Assembly (NCBI GenBank): GCA_934692665.1
Contig: CAKUUG010000001.1
Span: 62,001 to 126,000 of the forward strand
Source of the DNA: an uncultured Candidatus Melainabacteria bacterium
Lineage (GTDB): Bacteria > Cyanobacteriota > Vampirovibrionia > Gastranaerophilales > Gastranaerophilaceae
DNA length: 64,000 nt
Direction of reading: 5' to 3'
In this document: positions 50,283 to 59,114 of the stretch, piece by piece
Position numbering within the stretch: position 1 is the stretch's first letter
Layout of the letters: each line of letters starts with the position of its first letter
Notes under the pieces: model-generated
Told to the model about the DNA's origin: nothing
Databases searched by the model: none
Seen by the model: only the letters and a program-made list of their open reading frames with translations
Made by a program: the position numbers and the translations under genes

Positions 50283-50981
50283 CTATAAATTTCTTAAACT
50301 TCTAAGTTTTTTTCTATCCATTTTGGGCTTCATACAAATCCAAAAGAAATTTTTAATGTAAGGTGCAACAAGCATTATTAATGAACTGAAAACTATATCA
50401 TAGCCGAATTTGCTGCCGCTTACAACGTTTATGATTAATGGAATCATAGAAAAATCTATTGCTTTAAATATTGCAAGAATTACGCAATAAATAAAAGCAC
50501 AAGTATGAATCGCAAAAACTCCCAAAATTGCACACAAAATTCTGACTCTTTTTGTGTGTTTGAACTTTAGTAATGCACCGACTATAAAAATTGCAAAAAT
50601 AAAACCCAAAAAATACCCGAAAGGATATGTTTTTATGTATTCGAGTCCGCCTCCAAATAAAAATATCGGATAGATAAAAAATCCTACAAGCAAATACAGT
50701 ACAAAAGTAATAAGACTGTACATTCTGCCTATTAAATAAATTATAAATATCATAGCCGGAATCTGCGGACAGTAGGTTACTTCTTTTGTTGCAATAGAAA
50801 AACTTCCGTCAACAAATTTTAAAACAGGCATTGAAAAATTCAGTTGCGTAAATGTTGTAACCAAAATCAACAAAAAACACAATCCGCAAACAATCAAAGT
50901 ACCCAATGTAAAAGGGGTTTTTTGACCTTTGTATATATATTGTTCAAATATATCTCTGTATCTTTTGTTAATTTTTAACAT
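50283..50981 (-). CDS. bioY: Biotin transporter BioY-like membrane protein
   Basis: 232 residues with about six membrane helices. 'YCPQIPAMIFIIYLIGRMYS', 'FVLYLLVGFFIYPIFLFGGG' and 'LEYIKTYPFGYFLGFIFAIF' match the BioY S-component pattern (PQIPxQ..., GxxFG...GGxGYxxxPxxGYLxGF). It would take up biotin with an ECF energising module or alone; no ecfAT genes are nearby. The N-terminal ~45 residues are an extra cytoplasmic segment and helix. No biotin-repressor site seen. Between polA and rimI with gaps of 34 and 1 bases. Confidence 0.8.
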   Translation of the reverse strand: MLKINKRYRDIFEQYIYKGQKTPFTLGTLIVCGLCFLLILVTTFTQLNFSMPVLKFVDGSFSIATKEVTYCPQIPAMIFIIYLIGRMYSLITFVLYLLVGFFIYPIFLFGGGLEYIKTYPFGYFLGFIFAIFIVGALLKFKHTKRVRILCAILGVFAIHTCAFIYCVILAIFKAIDFSMIPLIINVVSGSKFGYDIVFSSLIMLVAPYIKNFFWICMKPKMDRKKLRSLRNL

Positions 50982-50982
50982 T

Positions 50983-51489
50983 TTATATTTCTATTTCGCT
51001 TTTAAGATTATTATATAATTCTCTGTATTTTTTATCAAAAATATTTTCGCTCCACATAATAAGAGCACTCTCGTTGTTGTCTTGATAGTAATTTTTTCTT
51101 AAACCCAGAGATTTAAATCCGAATTTTTCATAAAGATGTATTGCTTTTTCGTTAGAGACTCTGACTTCTAATGTTATGTATTTTATTTTTTCTTTGTAAC
51201 ATTCATCAATAGCATTCAAAAGCAATCTGTGAGCGAGCTTTTTGTTTTGATAATCCGGATGAACAGACAAATTCGTAACATGGGCTTCGTCTATTATTTT
51301 CCAAATACCAATATAGCCTACACATTTTCTTTCGGAATTTAAAATGCAATAGTATGAAGAAATTTTGTTATTCAATTCGGTAACAAACGAATCTTTTGAC
51401 CAATGATGCCTGCCATAGCAAAGCTCTTCTATGACCAAAATGTCGTCTATATTTTTATGTTCCATTTTTTGAATAGAAAATTCTTCCAT
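50983..51489 (-). CDS. rimI: Ribosomal-protein-alanine N-acetyltransferase RimI-like (GNAT)
   Basis: Acetyl-CoA N-acetyltransferase of 168 residues. GNAT core: 'DDILVIEELCYGRHHWSKDS', motif A 'VTNLSVHPDYQNKKLAHRLL' with the acetyl-CoA Q/RxxGxG/A loop reading QNKKLA, and motif B 'VSNEKAIHLYEKFGFKSLGL', with 'RKNYYQDNNESALIMW' at the end, the RimI signature. TATTAT lies six bases before the ATG, so it may have its own leaderless start inside the operon. Confidence 0.9.
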   Translation of the reverse strand: MEEFSIQKMEHKNIDDILVIEELCYGRHHWSKDSFVTELNNKISSYYCILNSERKCVGYIGIWKIIDEAHVTNLSVHPDYQNKKLAHRLLLNAIDECYKEKIKYITLEVRVSNEKAIHLYEKFGFKSLGLRKNYYQDNNESALIMWSENIFDKKYRELYNNLKSEIEI

Positions 51490-51519
51490 AAAAATATAAT
51501 ATCAAAAATTTGAAAAAAA

Positions 51520-51981
51520 TTAAAATGCTTCTGATACTTTAAATGATTGATGTTCGATATTGTGTGCTTCAAAATCGATTAAACCACGATTTAGTTGCGA
51601 ATATCTGGCATCTTTTGAGTTAAATTTCTTTTTCAAAAATTCATAAGAAATTTTAGGGTCACATTGTTCGCCACAAGTAAACAAATCAACTGCAGCATAA
51701 CCAAATTCAGGCCATGTATGGATTGCTAAATGGCTTTCTGAAATAATAACAACACCCGATACGCCATGTGGCATAAACAAATGAAAACATTTATTAACTA
51801 TGGTTGCACCACACTCCAGTGCAGCTTCCAGCATATATTTTTCGACCAATTCCGGATTATTTAAGACATTTGGATCACATTCAAAAAATTCTGCTAGTAT
51901 GTGTCTTCCTAGGTACTGTGCATTTCCGACTTTCATTTTGTTTTCACAGTCTGTATTCATCATAGGTGTCATTATTGCCAA
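51520..51981 (-). CDS. speD: S-adenosylmethionine decarboxylase proenzyme
   Basis: Makes decarboxylated AdoMet, the aminopropyl donor for spermidine. The pro-protein self-cleaves before the Ser of 'VVIISESHLAIHTWPEFGYA', turning it into the pyruvoyl cofactor; the His and the later Cys in 'VDLFTCGEQCDP' are the processing and catalytic residues. 153 residues from TTG at 51981, chosen because AAGGGGG lies about eight bases upstream; an upstream TTG at 52020 touches the -10 box and an ATG three codons downstream is also possible. The C-terminal tail is longer than in the smallest speD forms. First gene of the operon. speE is not in the window. Confidence 0.93.
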   Translation of the reverse strand: MAIMTPMMNTDCENKMKVGNAQYLGRHILAEFFECDPNVLNNPELVEKYMLEAALECGATIVNKCFHLFMPHGVSGVVIISESHLAIHTWPEFGYAAVDLFTCGEQCDPKISYEFLKKKFNSKDARYSQLNRGLIDFEAHNIEHQSFKVSEAF

Positions 51982-52019
51982 TTCATATTCCCCCTTATTT
52001 TTTCTTTGTTGCAAGAACA

Positions 52020-52025
52020 ATTATA
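52020..52025 (-). promoter_or_regulatory. -10 box of the speD-to-priA operon
   Basis: TATAAT on the minus strand, 38 bases before the TTG at 51981, with no strong -35 visible. It would drive speD, rimI, bioY, polA, the small exported protein and priA. Confidence 0.45.
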
Positions 52026-52198
52026 CACTATATCTAAAAACATACAAGAAATTTTTTTTACCATGTACGCAAAAAAATTAACATTTTTTAATCTTTTTTT
52101 TAAAAAAATACAATATTGTGCATTTTTACTAGTTCTGATATTTACAAAAAAATTCAAATTCCATGGTATAATCAAAAAAAAATAAAAAGGAGAAAAAA

Positions 52199-52357
52199 AT
52201 GGAAAAATACATTTGCGATTTGTGTGGTTATATCTATGACGAAGAACTTGGTGATCCGGATAATGGCGTTGAAGCTGGAACAAAATTTGAAGACGTTCCT
52301 GATTCTTGGGTTTGTCCATTATGCCAAGCAGACAAGAGTCAATTTTCTAAACAATAA
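52199..52357 (+). CDS. Rubredoxin
   Basis: A 52-residue electron carrier with one Fe(Cys)4 site: Cys6-x-x-Cys9 in 'YICDLCGYIYDEELGDPDNG' and Cys39-x-x-Cys42 in 'PDSWVCPLCQADKSQF'. 'GDPDNGVEAGTKFEDVPDSW' is the standard rubredoxin core. AAAAGGAG precedes the ATG by eight bases. It is the plus-strand gene divergent from speD. It supports anaerobic redox chemistry, for example oxygen or peroxide detoxification with a partner not seen here. Confidence 0.97.
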   Translation: MEKYICDLCGYIYDEELGDPDNGVEAGTKFEDVPDSWVCPLCQADKSQFSKQ

Positions 52358-52365
52358 TTTTTTGA

Positions 52366-52371
52366 TATAAT
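52366..52371 (+). promoter_or_regulatory. -10 box of the radical SAM gene
   Basis: TATAAT, six bases before the GTG at 52378, with no Shine-Dalgarno. Transcription would start at the GTG. A TTTTCT at 52343-52348 is 17 bases upstream but poor as a -35. Confidence 0.45.
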
Positions 52372-52377
52372 TTTTGT

Positions 52378-53298
52378 GTGGAAAAAAGATACTATCCTTA
52401 CAGTCAATATTTAAGAAAAACTTTCAACAAAAAAGTCTACAAAATCACTCTAGATGCCGGTTTTTATTGTCCAAACAGAGATGGCACAATATCAAAGGGC
52501 GGATGTTTGTTTTGTGACGAGGTTGGAAGTTTTTCTCGTTGTAATGAACAAAAACTATCTATTAAAGAACAAATAGAATCAAGTATCGAAAAATTGTCTT
52601 CTCAATTTAAGGCAGAAGCGTTTATTGCTTATTTTCAATCATATTCAAATACTTATGCTCCTGTTGAAAAATTAAAAACAATTTATGATAGCGTATTTGA
52701 AAACGAAAAAATTGTCTCGATTTCAATAGGGACACGTCCTGACTGTGTTGATGGTGAAAAGCTTGATTTGATATCAAAATACCCCGAACCTTGGATAGAA
52801 TATGGACTTCAAAGTGCAAAAGATGAAACTTTAAAATTTATCAATAGAGGACATGATTTTGAATGCTTCAAAAAAGCAGTTATTGAAACAAAAAAAAGAA
52901 ATATAAAAGTCTGTGCCCACGTGATTTTGGGTTTTCCAAATGAAACCAAAGAAGATATGCTAAATACAGCTTATGAACTTTCAAAACTCAATATTGACGG
53001 CATAAAAATCCACATGTTAACTATACTAAAAGATTCTCCACTTCTAAAATACTATAGTGAAAATCCGTTTTATTTGATGGATATGGAACAATACTGTTCT
53101 ATTGTTTGTGATATATTGGAAATTCTTCCCAAAACCTGCAATATACAAAGAATAGCAGGAACGGGTTATTCAGAAACAACAATTGAGCCAAAATGGGTAA
53201 ATCGAAGATTTGAAATATTAAATTTGATAGACAAAATGATGCTTCAAAGAAACTCTTTCCAAGGTGATAAAATAGGGGTTTTAAAGGGATTAAAATAA
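52378..53298 (+). CDS. Radical SAM protein, TIGR01212/YhcC family
   Basis: 306 residues. The cluster motif CxxxxxxxxCxxC is in 'FYCPNRDGTISKGGCLFCDE' (the long first gap is characteristic of the YhcC/elongator-like group). 'KAEAFIAYFQSYSNTYAPVE' and 'VSISIGTRPDCVDGEKLDLI' are family segments, and 'HVILGFPNETKEDMLNTAYE' and 'GIKIHMLTILKDSPLLKYY' follow. The target is unknown; related proteins may modify RNA or metabolites. It starts with GTG, 20 bases after rubredoxin, with its own -10. Confidence 0.9.
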   Translation: MEKRYYPYSQYLRKTFNKKVYKITLDAGFYCPNRDGTISKGGCLFCDEVGSFSRCNEQKLSIKEQIESSIEKLSSQFKAEAFIAYFQSYSNTYAPVEKLKTIYDSVFENEKIVSISIGTRPDCVDGEKLDLISKYPEPWIEYGLQSAKDETLKFINRGHDFECFKKAVIETKKRNIKVCAHVILGFPNETKEDMLNTAYELSKLNIDGIKIHMLTILKDSPLLKYYSENPFYLMDMEQYCSIVCDILEILPKTCNIQRIAGTGYSETTIEPKWVNRRFEILNLIDKMMLQRNSFQGDKIGVLKGLK

Positions 53299-53353
53299 TA
53301 TATTTATTTTTGTAAAACTATTAAAAATTTTGTATCTTAAAAAGAAATTAAGA

Positions 53354-53359
53354 TATAGA
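53354..53359 (+). promoter_or_regulatory. -10-like box before the OmpR-type regulator
   Basis: TATAGA ends eight bases before the ATG at 53368; no Shine-Dalgarno is present. Weaker than the other close -10 boxes, but in the same geometry. Confidence 0.3.
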
Positions 53360-53367
53360 ATTTTGTT

Positions 53368-54087
53368 ATGAATAAGATTTTGATTATTGATGACGATGTC
53401 GCAATTTGCGAACTTATAAAAGTAAATTTGGAGTTGTGCGGATATAATGCATTTTATGCTACTGACCCTATAAAGGGTTTTGCCCTAATTTTACAAGAAA
53501 GTCCGAATTTGGTTATTTTGGATGTTATGATGGGAAAAGTGAACGGTTATGATGTAGCGAAAAAAATTCGTCAAACTCAAGGTATAGAAAAAACGCCTAT
53601 TATTATGCTTACGGCACTTTCTGAATTAAATAACAAACTAGAAGGGTTTAACTCAGGCGTTGATGATTATTTAACAAAACCTTTTGAAATAGAAGAATTG
53701 AAAGCAAGAGTTCTGGCTCTTTTGAACCGCACAGGACAAGAGCTTCCATCTTTGAGAGTGAAAGAAGTTTTGCAAAAAGGCGATATAACGCTTATTCCTG
53801 AGAGTTATTCGGTTCAAATAATAGACAAAACAACGCAATTAACCCCGATAGAGTTTGAAATCTTGAGCGTTTTAATGCAAAAAGAAGGTTCAATGGTTTC
53901 GTCTTCTGAACTATTAAAAGAAGTGTGGGGGTATAACAGTGATGGAGCTGATACAGTAGATACAATAAGAGTTCATATTACGCATTTAAGAGCAAAAATA
54001 AACAAAATTTCAACAGAAAAAAATAAATACATAAAAACAATCTATGGTGGCGGCTATAGACTTTTGGCTGATGGTACAGAAAAGTAA
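53368..54087 (+). CDS. OmpR/PhoB-family response regulator
   Basis: 239 residues. REC (1-120): acidic pair 'IIDDDVAICELI', phospho-acceptor Asp in 'LVILDVMMGKVNGYDVAKKI', Thr in 'TPIIMLTALSE' and Lys in 'DYLTKPFEIEEL'. Winged helix (about 140-235): 'LTPIEFEILSVLMQKEGSMV', 'SSELLKEVWGYNSDGADTVD' and 'IKTIYGGGYRLL'. It resembles RpaB-type regulators of cyanobacteria. There is no kinase next to it. Its stop shares one base with the start of the S41 protease gene. Confidence 0.93.
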   Translation: MNKILIIDDDVAICELIKVNLELCGYNAFYATDPIKGFALILQESPNLVILDVMMGKVNGYDVAKKIRQTQGIEKTPIIMLTALSELNNKLEGFNSGVDDYLTKPFEIEELKARVLALLNRTGQELPSLRVKEVLQKGDITLIPESYSVQIIDKTTQLTPIEFEILSVLMQKEGSMVSSSELLKEVWGYNSDGADTVDTIRVHITHLRAKINKISTEKNKYIKTIYGGGYRLLADGTEK

Positions 54088-55346
54088 TGAAAATTGATTT
54101 TAACAAAAAAAGACTGGTGCAAATTGTAGTTGTTGGACTGATTTCTGTTTTGTTTTTTTTGTCGCAAAGAAGAATAGAAACAAAACACATAAACAGGGTA
54201 AACAATCTATCAGAAACCAACATAATAAATGACAAACAGGTTTCTTCCAAACAATTATTTTTTGAATCGTGGAACGATATAAAAAACAACTATTATATTT
54301 CTGATTTAAACAAACAAAATTGGACAAAATGGAAAAAAAGATACATAAACAAAATCAAAACCACGGAAGACGCTTATGTTGCGATAAATTCAATGATTGC
54401 TTCTTTAGATGATTCGTATTCAAAATTTTTGTCAAAAGAAGAATTTCAAGAACAAAACAGTGCAATTAATTCAAAATTGTACGGTATCGGAATAAATATA
54501 GCTTCTATTTCGGGAAAAATATTTGTTGCAAATGTAATAGAAAACACACCTGCCCAAAATGCCGATATAAGATCGGGAGATATAATATTAAAAGTCAACA
54601 ATACCGATATAAACGGAAATTCGATATACGAAGCAGCAAAACTAATCAGAGGCAACTTAAATCAGCCGCTAACTTTGGAATTGTTAAGAGGTAATGAAAA
54701 ATTTTCAAAAGTTTTAAAAAGACAAGAAATAAAAATAAAAACAATTGAAGCAAAAAAAATATCGGACAATATAGGCTATATCAGGATATCCAGTTTTATT
54801 GGACAAGATACGCCAAGAGATTTTATTATAGCTCTAAACAGACTTCTTGATGCAAAAGGGCTTATTATTGACGTTAGAGGAAATTCAGGCGGATTGTTTC
54901 AAAATGCTATTGTTATTTCAAATTTATTTATGAAAAGCGGCACTATCGTAAATGTTGTCGCAAGAAAAGGTAAAAAAAATATCTACAATGCAAAAGACGA
55001 AGGTTGTATCTATGAAAACCCCGTTGTTGTTTTGATTGATTCTTCTTCAGCTTCGAGTTCGGAGATTTTGGCTTCTGCTCTGCAAGACAACAAAAGAGCG
55101 ACATTAATAGGCACAAGAACCTATGGAAAGGGTTTGGTACAAAAGGTATTTTCTATGCCAAATAAAACCGGTATGAACCTTACGATTGCAAAGTATTTGA
55201 CACCAAACGGCACCGATATAAACAAAAACGGCATAAAACCTGATTATGTTGTAACATTAAGCCACGACGATTTTATTAACAACAACGATTCTCAATTAAA
55301 TTATGCAAAAAACTTTTTGGAGAAAAAAATTTCTACTAATCTGTGA
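54087..55346 (+). CDS. Carboxyl-terminal processing protease, S41 family
   Basis: 419 residues. N-terminal signal anchor (about 8-25, 'VQIVVVGLISVLFFL'), so it acts in the periplasm. PDZ domain (about 120-215) with 'YGIGINIASISGKIFVANVI' and 'PAQNADIRSGDIILKVNNTD'. The peptidase has the catalytic Ser in 'IDSSSASSSEILASALQDNK' and the Lys in 'GTRTYGKGLVQKVFSMP'; 'GLIIDVRGNSGGLFQNAIVI' is the NPGG-like strand (RGNSGG). It starts at the stop of the upstream regulator, so the two are coupled. Confidence 0.94.
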   Translation: MKIDFNKKRLVQIVVVGLISVLFFLSQRRIETKHINRVNNLSETNIINDKQVSSKQLFFESWNDIKNNYYISDLNKQNWTKWKKRYINKIKTTEDAYVAINSMIASLDDSYSKFLSKEEFQEQNSAINSKLYGIGINIASISGKIFVANVIENTPAQNADIRSGDIILKVNNTDINGNSIYEAAKLIRGNLNQPLTLELLRGNEKFSKVLKRQEIKIKTIEAKKISDNIGYIRISSFIGQDTPRDFIIALNRLLDAKGLIIDVRGNSGGLFQNAIVISNLFMKSGTIVNVVARKGKKNIYNAKDEGCIYENPVVVLIDSSSASSSEILASALQDNKRATLIGTRTYGKGLVQKVFSMPNKTGMNLTIAKYLTPNGTDINKNGIKPDYVVTLSHDDFINNNDSQLNYAKNFLEKKISTNL

Positions 55347-55376
55347 TAAAATATACTAGTATTTTTAGGAGTTTTT

Positions 55377-56312
55377 ATGATTGCTATTTTGATTAGTTTT
55401 TTATTACTTATTTTAGGTTTTGTATTAATGGTAAAAGGTGCGGACTTTTTTATAGAAGGTGCAAGTTCTCTTGCTTTGAAATTGAAAATTCCACAAATCG
55501 TAATAGGATTAACTATAGTAGCGATGGGTACAAGTGCACCGGAGGCTGCCGTTAGTATAACATCTGCCCTAAAAGATACAGCAGGCATTGCGATAGGTAA
55601 TGTCGTAGGTTCTAATATTGTAAATGTTCTTTTGATTCTGGGTGTAACAGCAATTATGACTACTCTTCCTATTCAAAAAAATACAATAAAATACGAAATC
55701 CCTTTTACTTGTTTTGTTAGCGTATTGTTGGTTTGGATGGGATATTATTTTCACATCATAAACAGATTGTGTGCTTTTATTTTTATTGTTTTATTTGTTT
55801 TGTTTTTGCTGTATTTACTTAAAATAGCAAAAAATGTCGAAGAAGTTGACGAAAACGCTTCTAATTTGTCAGGAGTGAAAGTCGCTTTATTTGTAATAGG
55901 CGGTATTTTGGCACTTGTTTGGGGCAGCGATTTAACTGTAAACAATGCAATACAAATTGCTCATAAAATCGGTGTTTCAGATAGAATCATCGGTCTTACA
56001 GTTGTTGCTATTGGTACGAGTTTGCCTGAACTTGTTACTTGTATAATTGCAGCTATAAAAAAACAAGCAGATTTAGCTATTGGAAATATCATTGGTTCAA
56101 ACATTTTCAATATTTTGTTTGTTTTGGGTTTGGCAGGTTTGATACAACCGATGAAATTTGAAAGAGCATTTTTATTTGATGGAATAATAATGGTGCTTGC
56201 TATTTTGCTTTTATTTATTTATACGGTTAAAAAACGTCACCTAACCAGACTTCAAGGTATTAGTTTTTTATTGTTGTACATAGTTTATACGGTTTGTATG
56301 GTTTTAAAATAA
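55377..56312 (+). CDS. Calcium/sodium antiporter, CaCA family (YrbG type)
   Basis: 311 residues with ten or so membrane helices in two inverted halves. The alpha repeats are 'AMGTSAPEAAVSITSALKDT' with 'GNVVGSNIVNVLLILG', and 'IGTSLPELVTCIIAAIKKQA' with 'GNIIGSNIFNILFVLG'; the conserved Glu of each SAPE/SLPE motif binds Ca2+/Na+. The hydrophilic loop between halves is short ('KNVEEVDENASNLSG'), as in the bacterial branch. TTAGGAG is eight bases before the ATG. The next gene starts two bases after its stop. Confidence 0.95.
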   Translation: MIAILISFLLLILGFVLMVKGADFFIEGASSLALKLKIPQIVIGLTIVAMGTSAPEAAVSITSALKDTAGIAIGNVVGSNIVNVLLILGVTAIMTTLPIQKNTIKYEIPFTCFVSVLLVWMGYYFHIINRLCAFIFIVLFVLFLLYLLKIAKNVEEVDENASNLSGVKVALFVIGGILALVWGSDLTVNNAIQIAHKIGVSDRIIGLTVVAIGTSLPELVTCIIAAIKKQADLAIGNIIGSNIFNILFVLGLAGLIQPMKFERAFLFDGIIMVLAILLLFIYTVKKRHLTRLQGISFLLLYIVYTVCMVLK

Positions 56313-56313
56313 A

Positions 56314-58128
56314 ATGAAAAAAACAAAAATACTATCAGTTTTCTTTTTTTGTATGTTTGTTATTTCTATGATTTTTACAATCATAACACGATTTGATGAC
56401 ATTTCTGTTCCGTATTTTAAAGGCATTAGAAAAAGTGTACAAGTTGATGTGATTTATAAAAATAAAATTACAAAAGTTTTCTATGATAACAAACTGCCTG
56501 ATGTATCAATGAAAATAAAAGAAAACCATTTTCTTTTTGGTGAAAATAAATACAAAAAAATATCAAAAATAAACATAGAAGACGTGTCTTCTATAAAAAA
56601 TCTCCAAATATACAAAGAAAAACAAATAAAAAAATATGACAAAATTCCAAAAACAATAGAAATAAACAACGAAAAAAACCTAATCGAAAAATCAGCAATC
56701 TCGTTTTTGTCATTTTTTTATAACTATAAATTGTATTTGTTGTCTTATGTGTTTTTAATTTTGGCTGTAAGTTTTTCAAACATAAAATTCAACAACAAAG
56801 TCGTTTTCTGTTTGATTAGTTTGTTGGGTGTATTATTTAGAATATTACAAATAAATGAAATTCCTTTCTGGGATGATGAAGTTTTTGTTTTGGTTCACAC
56901 TTCAAATAGTGCAAAAATAGCTGATTTATTTAATGATCCGGGGAATCCGCCTTTGTTTTTTATATTGTTCAAGATTTGGAGAAATGTTTTTCAGAAAGAA
57001 GAATTTTTCAGATATATAAGCGTGATAACAGGGCTTGTGTTTAATTTTTTCTTTTATATATACATAAAAAAATTTTTAAACGAAAAAAAAGCTCTTTTTG
57101 GGTATTTTGTTGTTTCAATTTCTTTGATTTTGATTTATTTTTCTCAAGAAATAAGATGTTACATGTTGCTGATGCTTTTTTCTATCTTGGGTGCGATTTT
57201 TTTGTTTGAATACAAAACTAAAAAAACAAAAATTCTTTATTTAATAAATTCTATTCTGCTTTTAAATACACATTTTTACGGATTTTTTATTTGGTTGTTT
57301 AATTTTGTTTTTGGAATAAGTATGTTCAAAAACAAAAAACAACGCCAAAAATCGTTTTTGATAAACAATATTGTTGCTTTTTTGGTGTTTATTCCTAATG
57401 TAATTTTTAAACAAAAAAGCATAAACTCAAATTTCAATACTTGGATACAATTGCCGCACTTTAGGGATTTTGTTCAGGTTTTGAAAGATTTTTCTTCTTC
57501 AATGCTGATTTTGGGTTTGTTTTTTGTTGTTTTGATTTTTGTTTATAAAAAAACGAAAAACCTCAGAAAAAGACTGTTTTTGAAATACAATTTTTTAGCA
57601 ATCGCTTCTGTTATTGTTTTTAGTTTTGTTTTTTCTTATTTAATAAAGCCTGTTTTTTTGTATAGATACTTTTATGTTGTTTATCCTTTTTATTTGGCTT
57701 TGTGCGTTTTTGTCGTTTGTTTTGAATACAAGACAATACTAAGATTCTTTTTACAGTTTTCGTTTTTTATTTTGTTTGTGACAACGAGCAGATTAAATAC
57801 CCAAAATCTCTACAACAATTCAGATTTGTATTTTAATTTTATCAAACAAGACGCCGATTCTAATAAAAAAAACTACTTCTTTTTTAATAATACGGTAAAA
57901 AACTACCCTTTATATGAAAATGCCCTAAAAAACAAAGGAGAAATAATATATCTTGCTGTAGATACAAAAGGTTTTATCGACATAAATCCTTTTGAATACG
58001 GGGTAAGAAAACCCTGTGTTTGTTATATTTTGAATTTGTATCTAAAAAACGAAGTATATAATAAAACAAACGCTGTCGATATATTCAAAACTCCTTTGGG
58101 TGTTATTTCAAAAGTGTCTTTTGATTAG
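56314..58128 (+). CDS. GT-C glycosyltransferase, PMT/ArnT-like
   Basis: 604 residues, about ten to twelve membrane helices. The N-terminal ~145 residues include a helix and an extra-membrane domain ('GIRKSVQVDVIYKNKITKVF') not typical of the core. The first loop has the acidic pair of the family, 'EIPFWDDEVFVLVHTSN', and 'GNPPLFFILFKIWRNVFQKE' is the family's PPL segment. 'SQEIRCYMLLMLFSILGAIF' matches the third helix region. It should transfer a sugar from a polyprenyl-phosphate donor to a surface acceptor. The acceptor is unknown. It follows the antiporter by one base and has no separate ribosome site. Confidence 0.82.
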   Translation: MKKTKILSVFFFCMFVISMIFTIITRFDDISVPYFKGIRKSVQVDVIYKNKITKVFYDNKLPDVSMKIKENHFLFGENKYKKISKINIEDVSSIKNLQIYKEKQIKKYDKIPKTIEINNEKNLIEKSAISFLSFFYNYKLYLLSYVFLILAVSFSNIKFNNKVVFCLISLLGVLFRILQINEIPFWDDEVFVLVHTSNSAKIADLFNDPGNPPLFFILFKIWRNVFQKEEFFRYISVITGLVFNFFFYIYIKKFLNEKKALFGYFVVSISLILIYFSQEIRCYMLLMLFSILGAIFLFEYKTKKTKILYLINSILLLNTHFYGFFIWLFNFVFGISMFKNKKQRQKSFLINNIVAFLVFIPNVIFKQKSINSNFNTWIQLPHFRDFVQVLKDFSSSMLILGLFFVVLIFVYKKTKNLRKRLFLKYNFLAIASVIVFSFVFSYLIKPVFLYRYFYVVYPFYLALCVFVVCFEYKTILRFFLQFSFFILFVTTSRLNTQNLYNNSDLYFNFIKQDADSNKKNYFFFNNTVKNYPLYENALKNKGEIIYLAVDTKGFIDINPFEYGVRKPCVCYILNLYLKNEVYNKTNAVDIFKTPLGVISKVSFD

Positions 58129-58760
58129 CAATTTATACCAAAATAAGGATTGTAGTTTTTTTCATGGGATATTGTTGTTGGATAACCATGACCGGGGTAA
58201 ACTGTTATATTTTCATCCAAGGTAAAGAGTTTGTTTTTGATACTTTGTTCGATTTGTGCAAAATCTCCTCCGTACAAATCGCACCTTCCGACCGATTCTT
58301 TAAACAATGTGTCGCCTGAAAATAATTTGTCTCCAATTAAATAACAAACCCCGCCTTTTGAGTGGCCTTTTGTGTGAATGATTGTAATGGGAGTAGAACC
58401 TATAGTCAGGTTTTTTGTTTTTTCATCAATCAAAGCATCAACACAAGGTATTTCTATTTCGTTTATTTCTGCCATTGAACACTGAACTCCTACTTGGTTC
58501 AATAGGTCAATATCATCTTTGTGTATCATTACAGGCACAATCGGAAAATGTTTCTTCATTTCTGAAACACAATAAACATGGTCAAAATGTCCATGGGTAA
58601 TCAAAATATATTTTAAATTTAATTTTTCTTTTTTTATAAAGTTAACTATTTCAAAAACTCCACAAGTGCAGTCTATTAAAACAGCTTCTTTAGAAGTTTC
58701 ATCATAAACTAAATATGTTGTTGCTCCAAAAATTCCGTTTGGAAAGGCTTTTATTTCCAT
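58125..58760 (-). CDS. Metallo-beta-lactamase-fold hydrolase, glyoxalase II-like
   Basis: 211 residues, one MBL domain. 'YILITHGHFDHVYCVSEMKK' is the HxHxDH metal motif, 'IHTKGHSKGGVCYLIGDKLF' provides the next His, 'SGDTLFKESVGRCDLYGGDF' the Asp, and 'VYPGHGYPTTISHEKNYNPY' the last His. This is the common YcbL/glyoxalase II-like arrangement with two metals; it hydrolyses thioesters or related substrates, exact one unknown. The C-terminal 3 bases overlap the convergent GT-C gene. It overlaps the 80-residue upstream gene by 10 bases. Confidence 0.92.
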   Translation of the reverse strand: MEIKAFPNGIFGATTYLVYDETSKEAVLIDCTCGVFEIVNFIKKEKLNLKYILITHGHFDHVYCVSEMKKHFPIVPVMIHKDDIDLLNQVGVQCSMAEINEIEIPCVDALIDEKTKNLTIGSTPITIIHTKGHSKGGVCYLIGDKLFSGDTLFKESVGRCDLYGGDFAQIEQSIKNKLFTLDENITVYPGHGYPTTISHEKNYNPYFGINC

Positions 58761-58993
58761 TTTATTTCCTTTTTCAAAAATTTTTCCATCTGCATTTTAG
58801 CACAACAAATTTTCTTTACAAAATCAAAAGGTTTCAAATCTCTATAAACTTCTAAAAGCAACAACTTCATTCTTTTGTCTGAAACATTAAAATGGCGTTG
58901 CAATTCTTTCAGATATCTGTTTAGATAATCTTTTATTTTGTAATTTGTATATGCTTCTTCAAGGTTTTGTTTTTTTGGAATAAATTTTCGCAT
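58751..58993 (-). CDS. Small basic protein of unknown function
   Basis: 80 residues, very Lys-rich and helical ('YLNRYLKELQRHFNVSDKRM', 'LEVYRDLKPFDFVKKICCAK'). No family recognised. It overlaps the MBL-hydrolase start by 10 bases, so translation is coupled, and its ATG lies 122 bases from the divergent SpoIID-like gene. It contains an ICC pair that could bind metal or be unused. It may act with nucleic acid, judged only by its charge. Confidence 0.55.
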   Translation of the reverse strand: MRKFIPKKQNLEEAYTNYKIKDYLNRYLKELQRHFNVSDKRMKLLLLEVYRDLKPFDFVKKICCAKMQMEKFLKKEIKWK

Positions 58994-59114
58994 TGTAGTT
59001 TAATTTTATAAAATTTTGAGTATTATTACATTAGAAAAAATACCCAAAGAACAATGTACACATGTTTAAAATATTGTGTTATCATGTTTTTTGAGGATGA
59101 GTTTTTAATACTTT

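Noticed and set aside
50283..50981. Biotin-responsive or other riboswitch upstream of bioY
   Set aside because: Only one base separates rimI and bioY, leaving no leader; no BirA-type palindrome seen.
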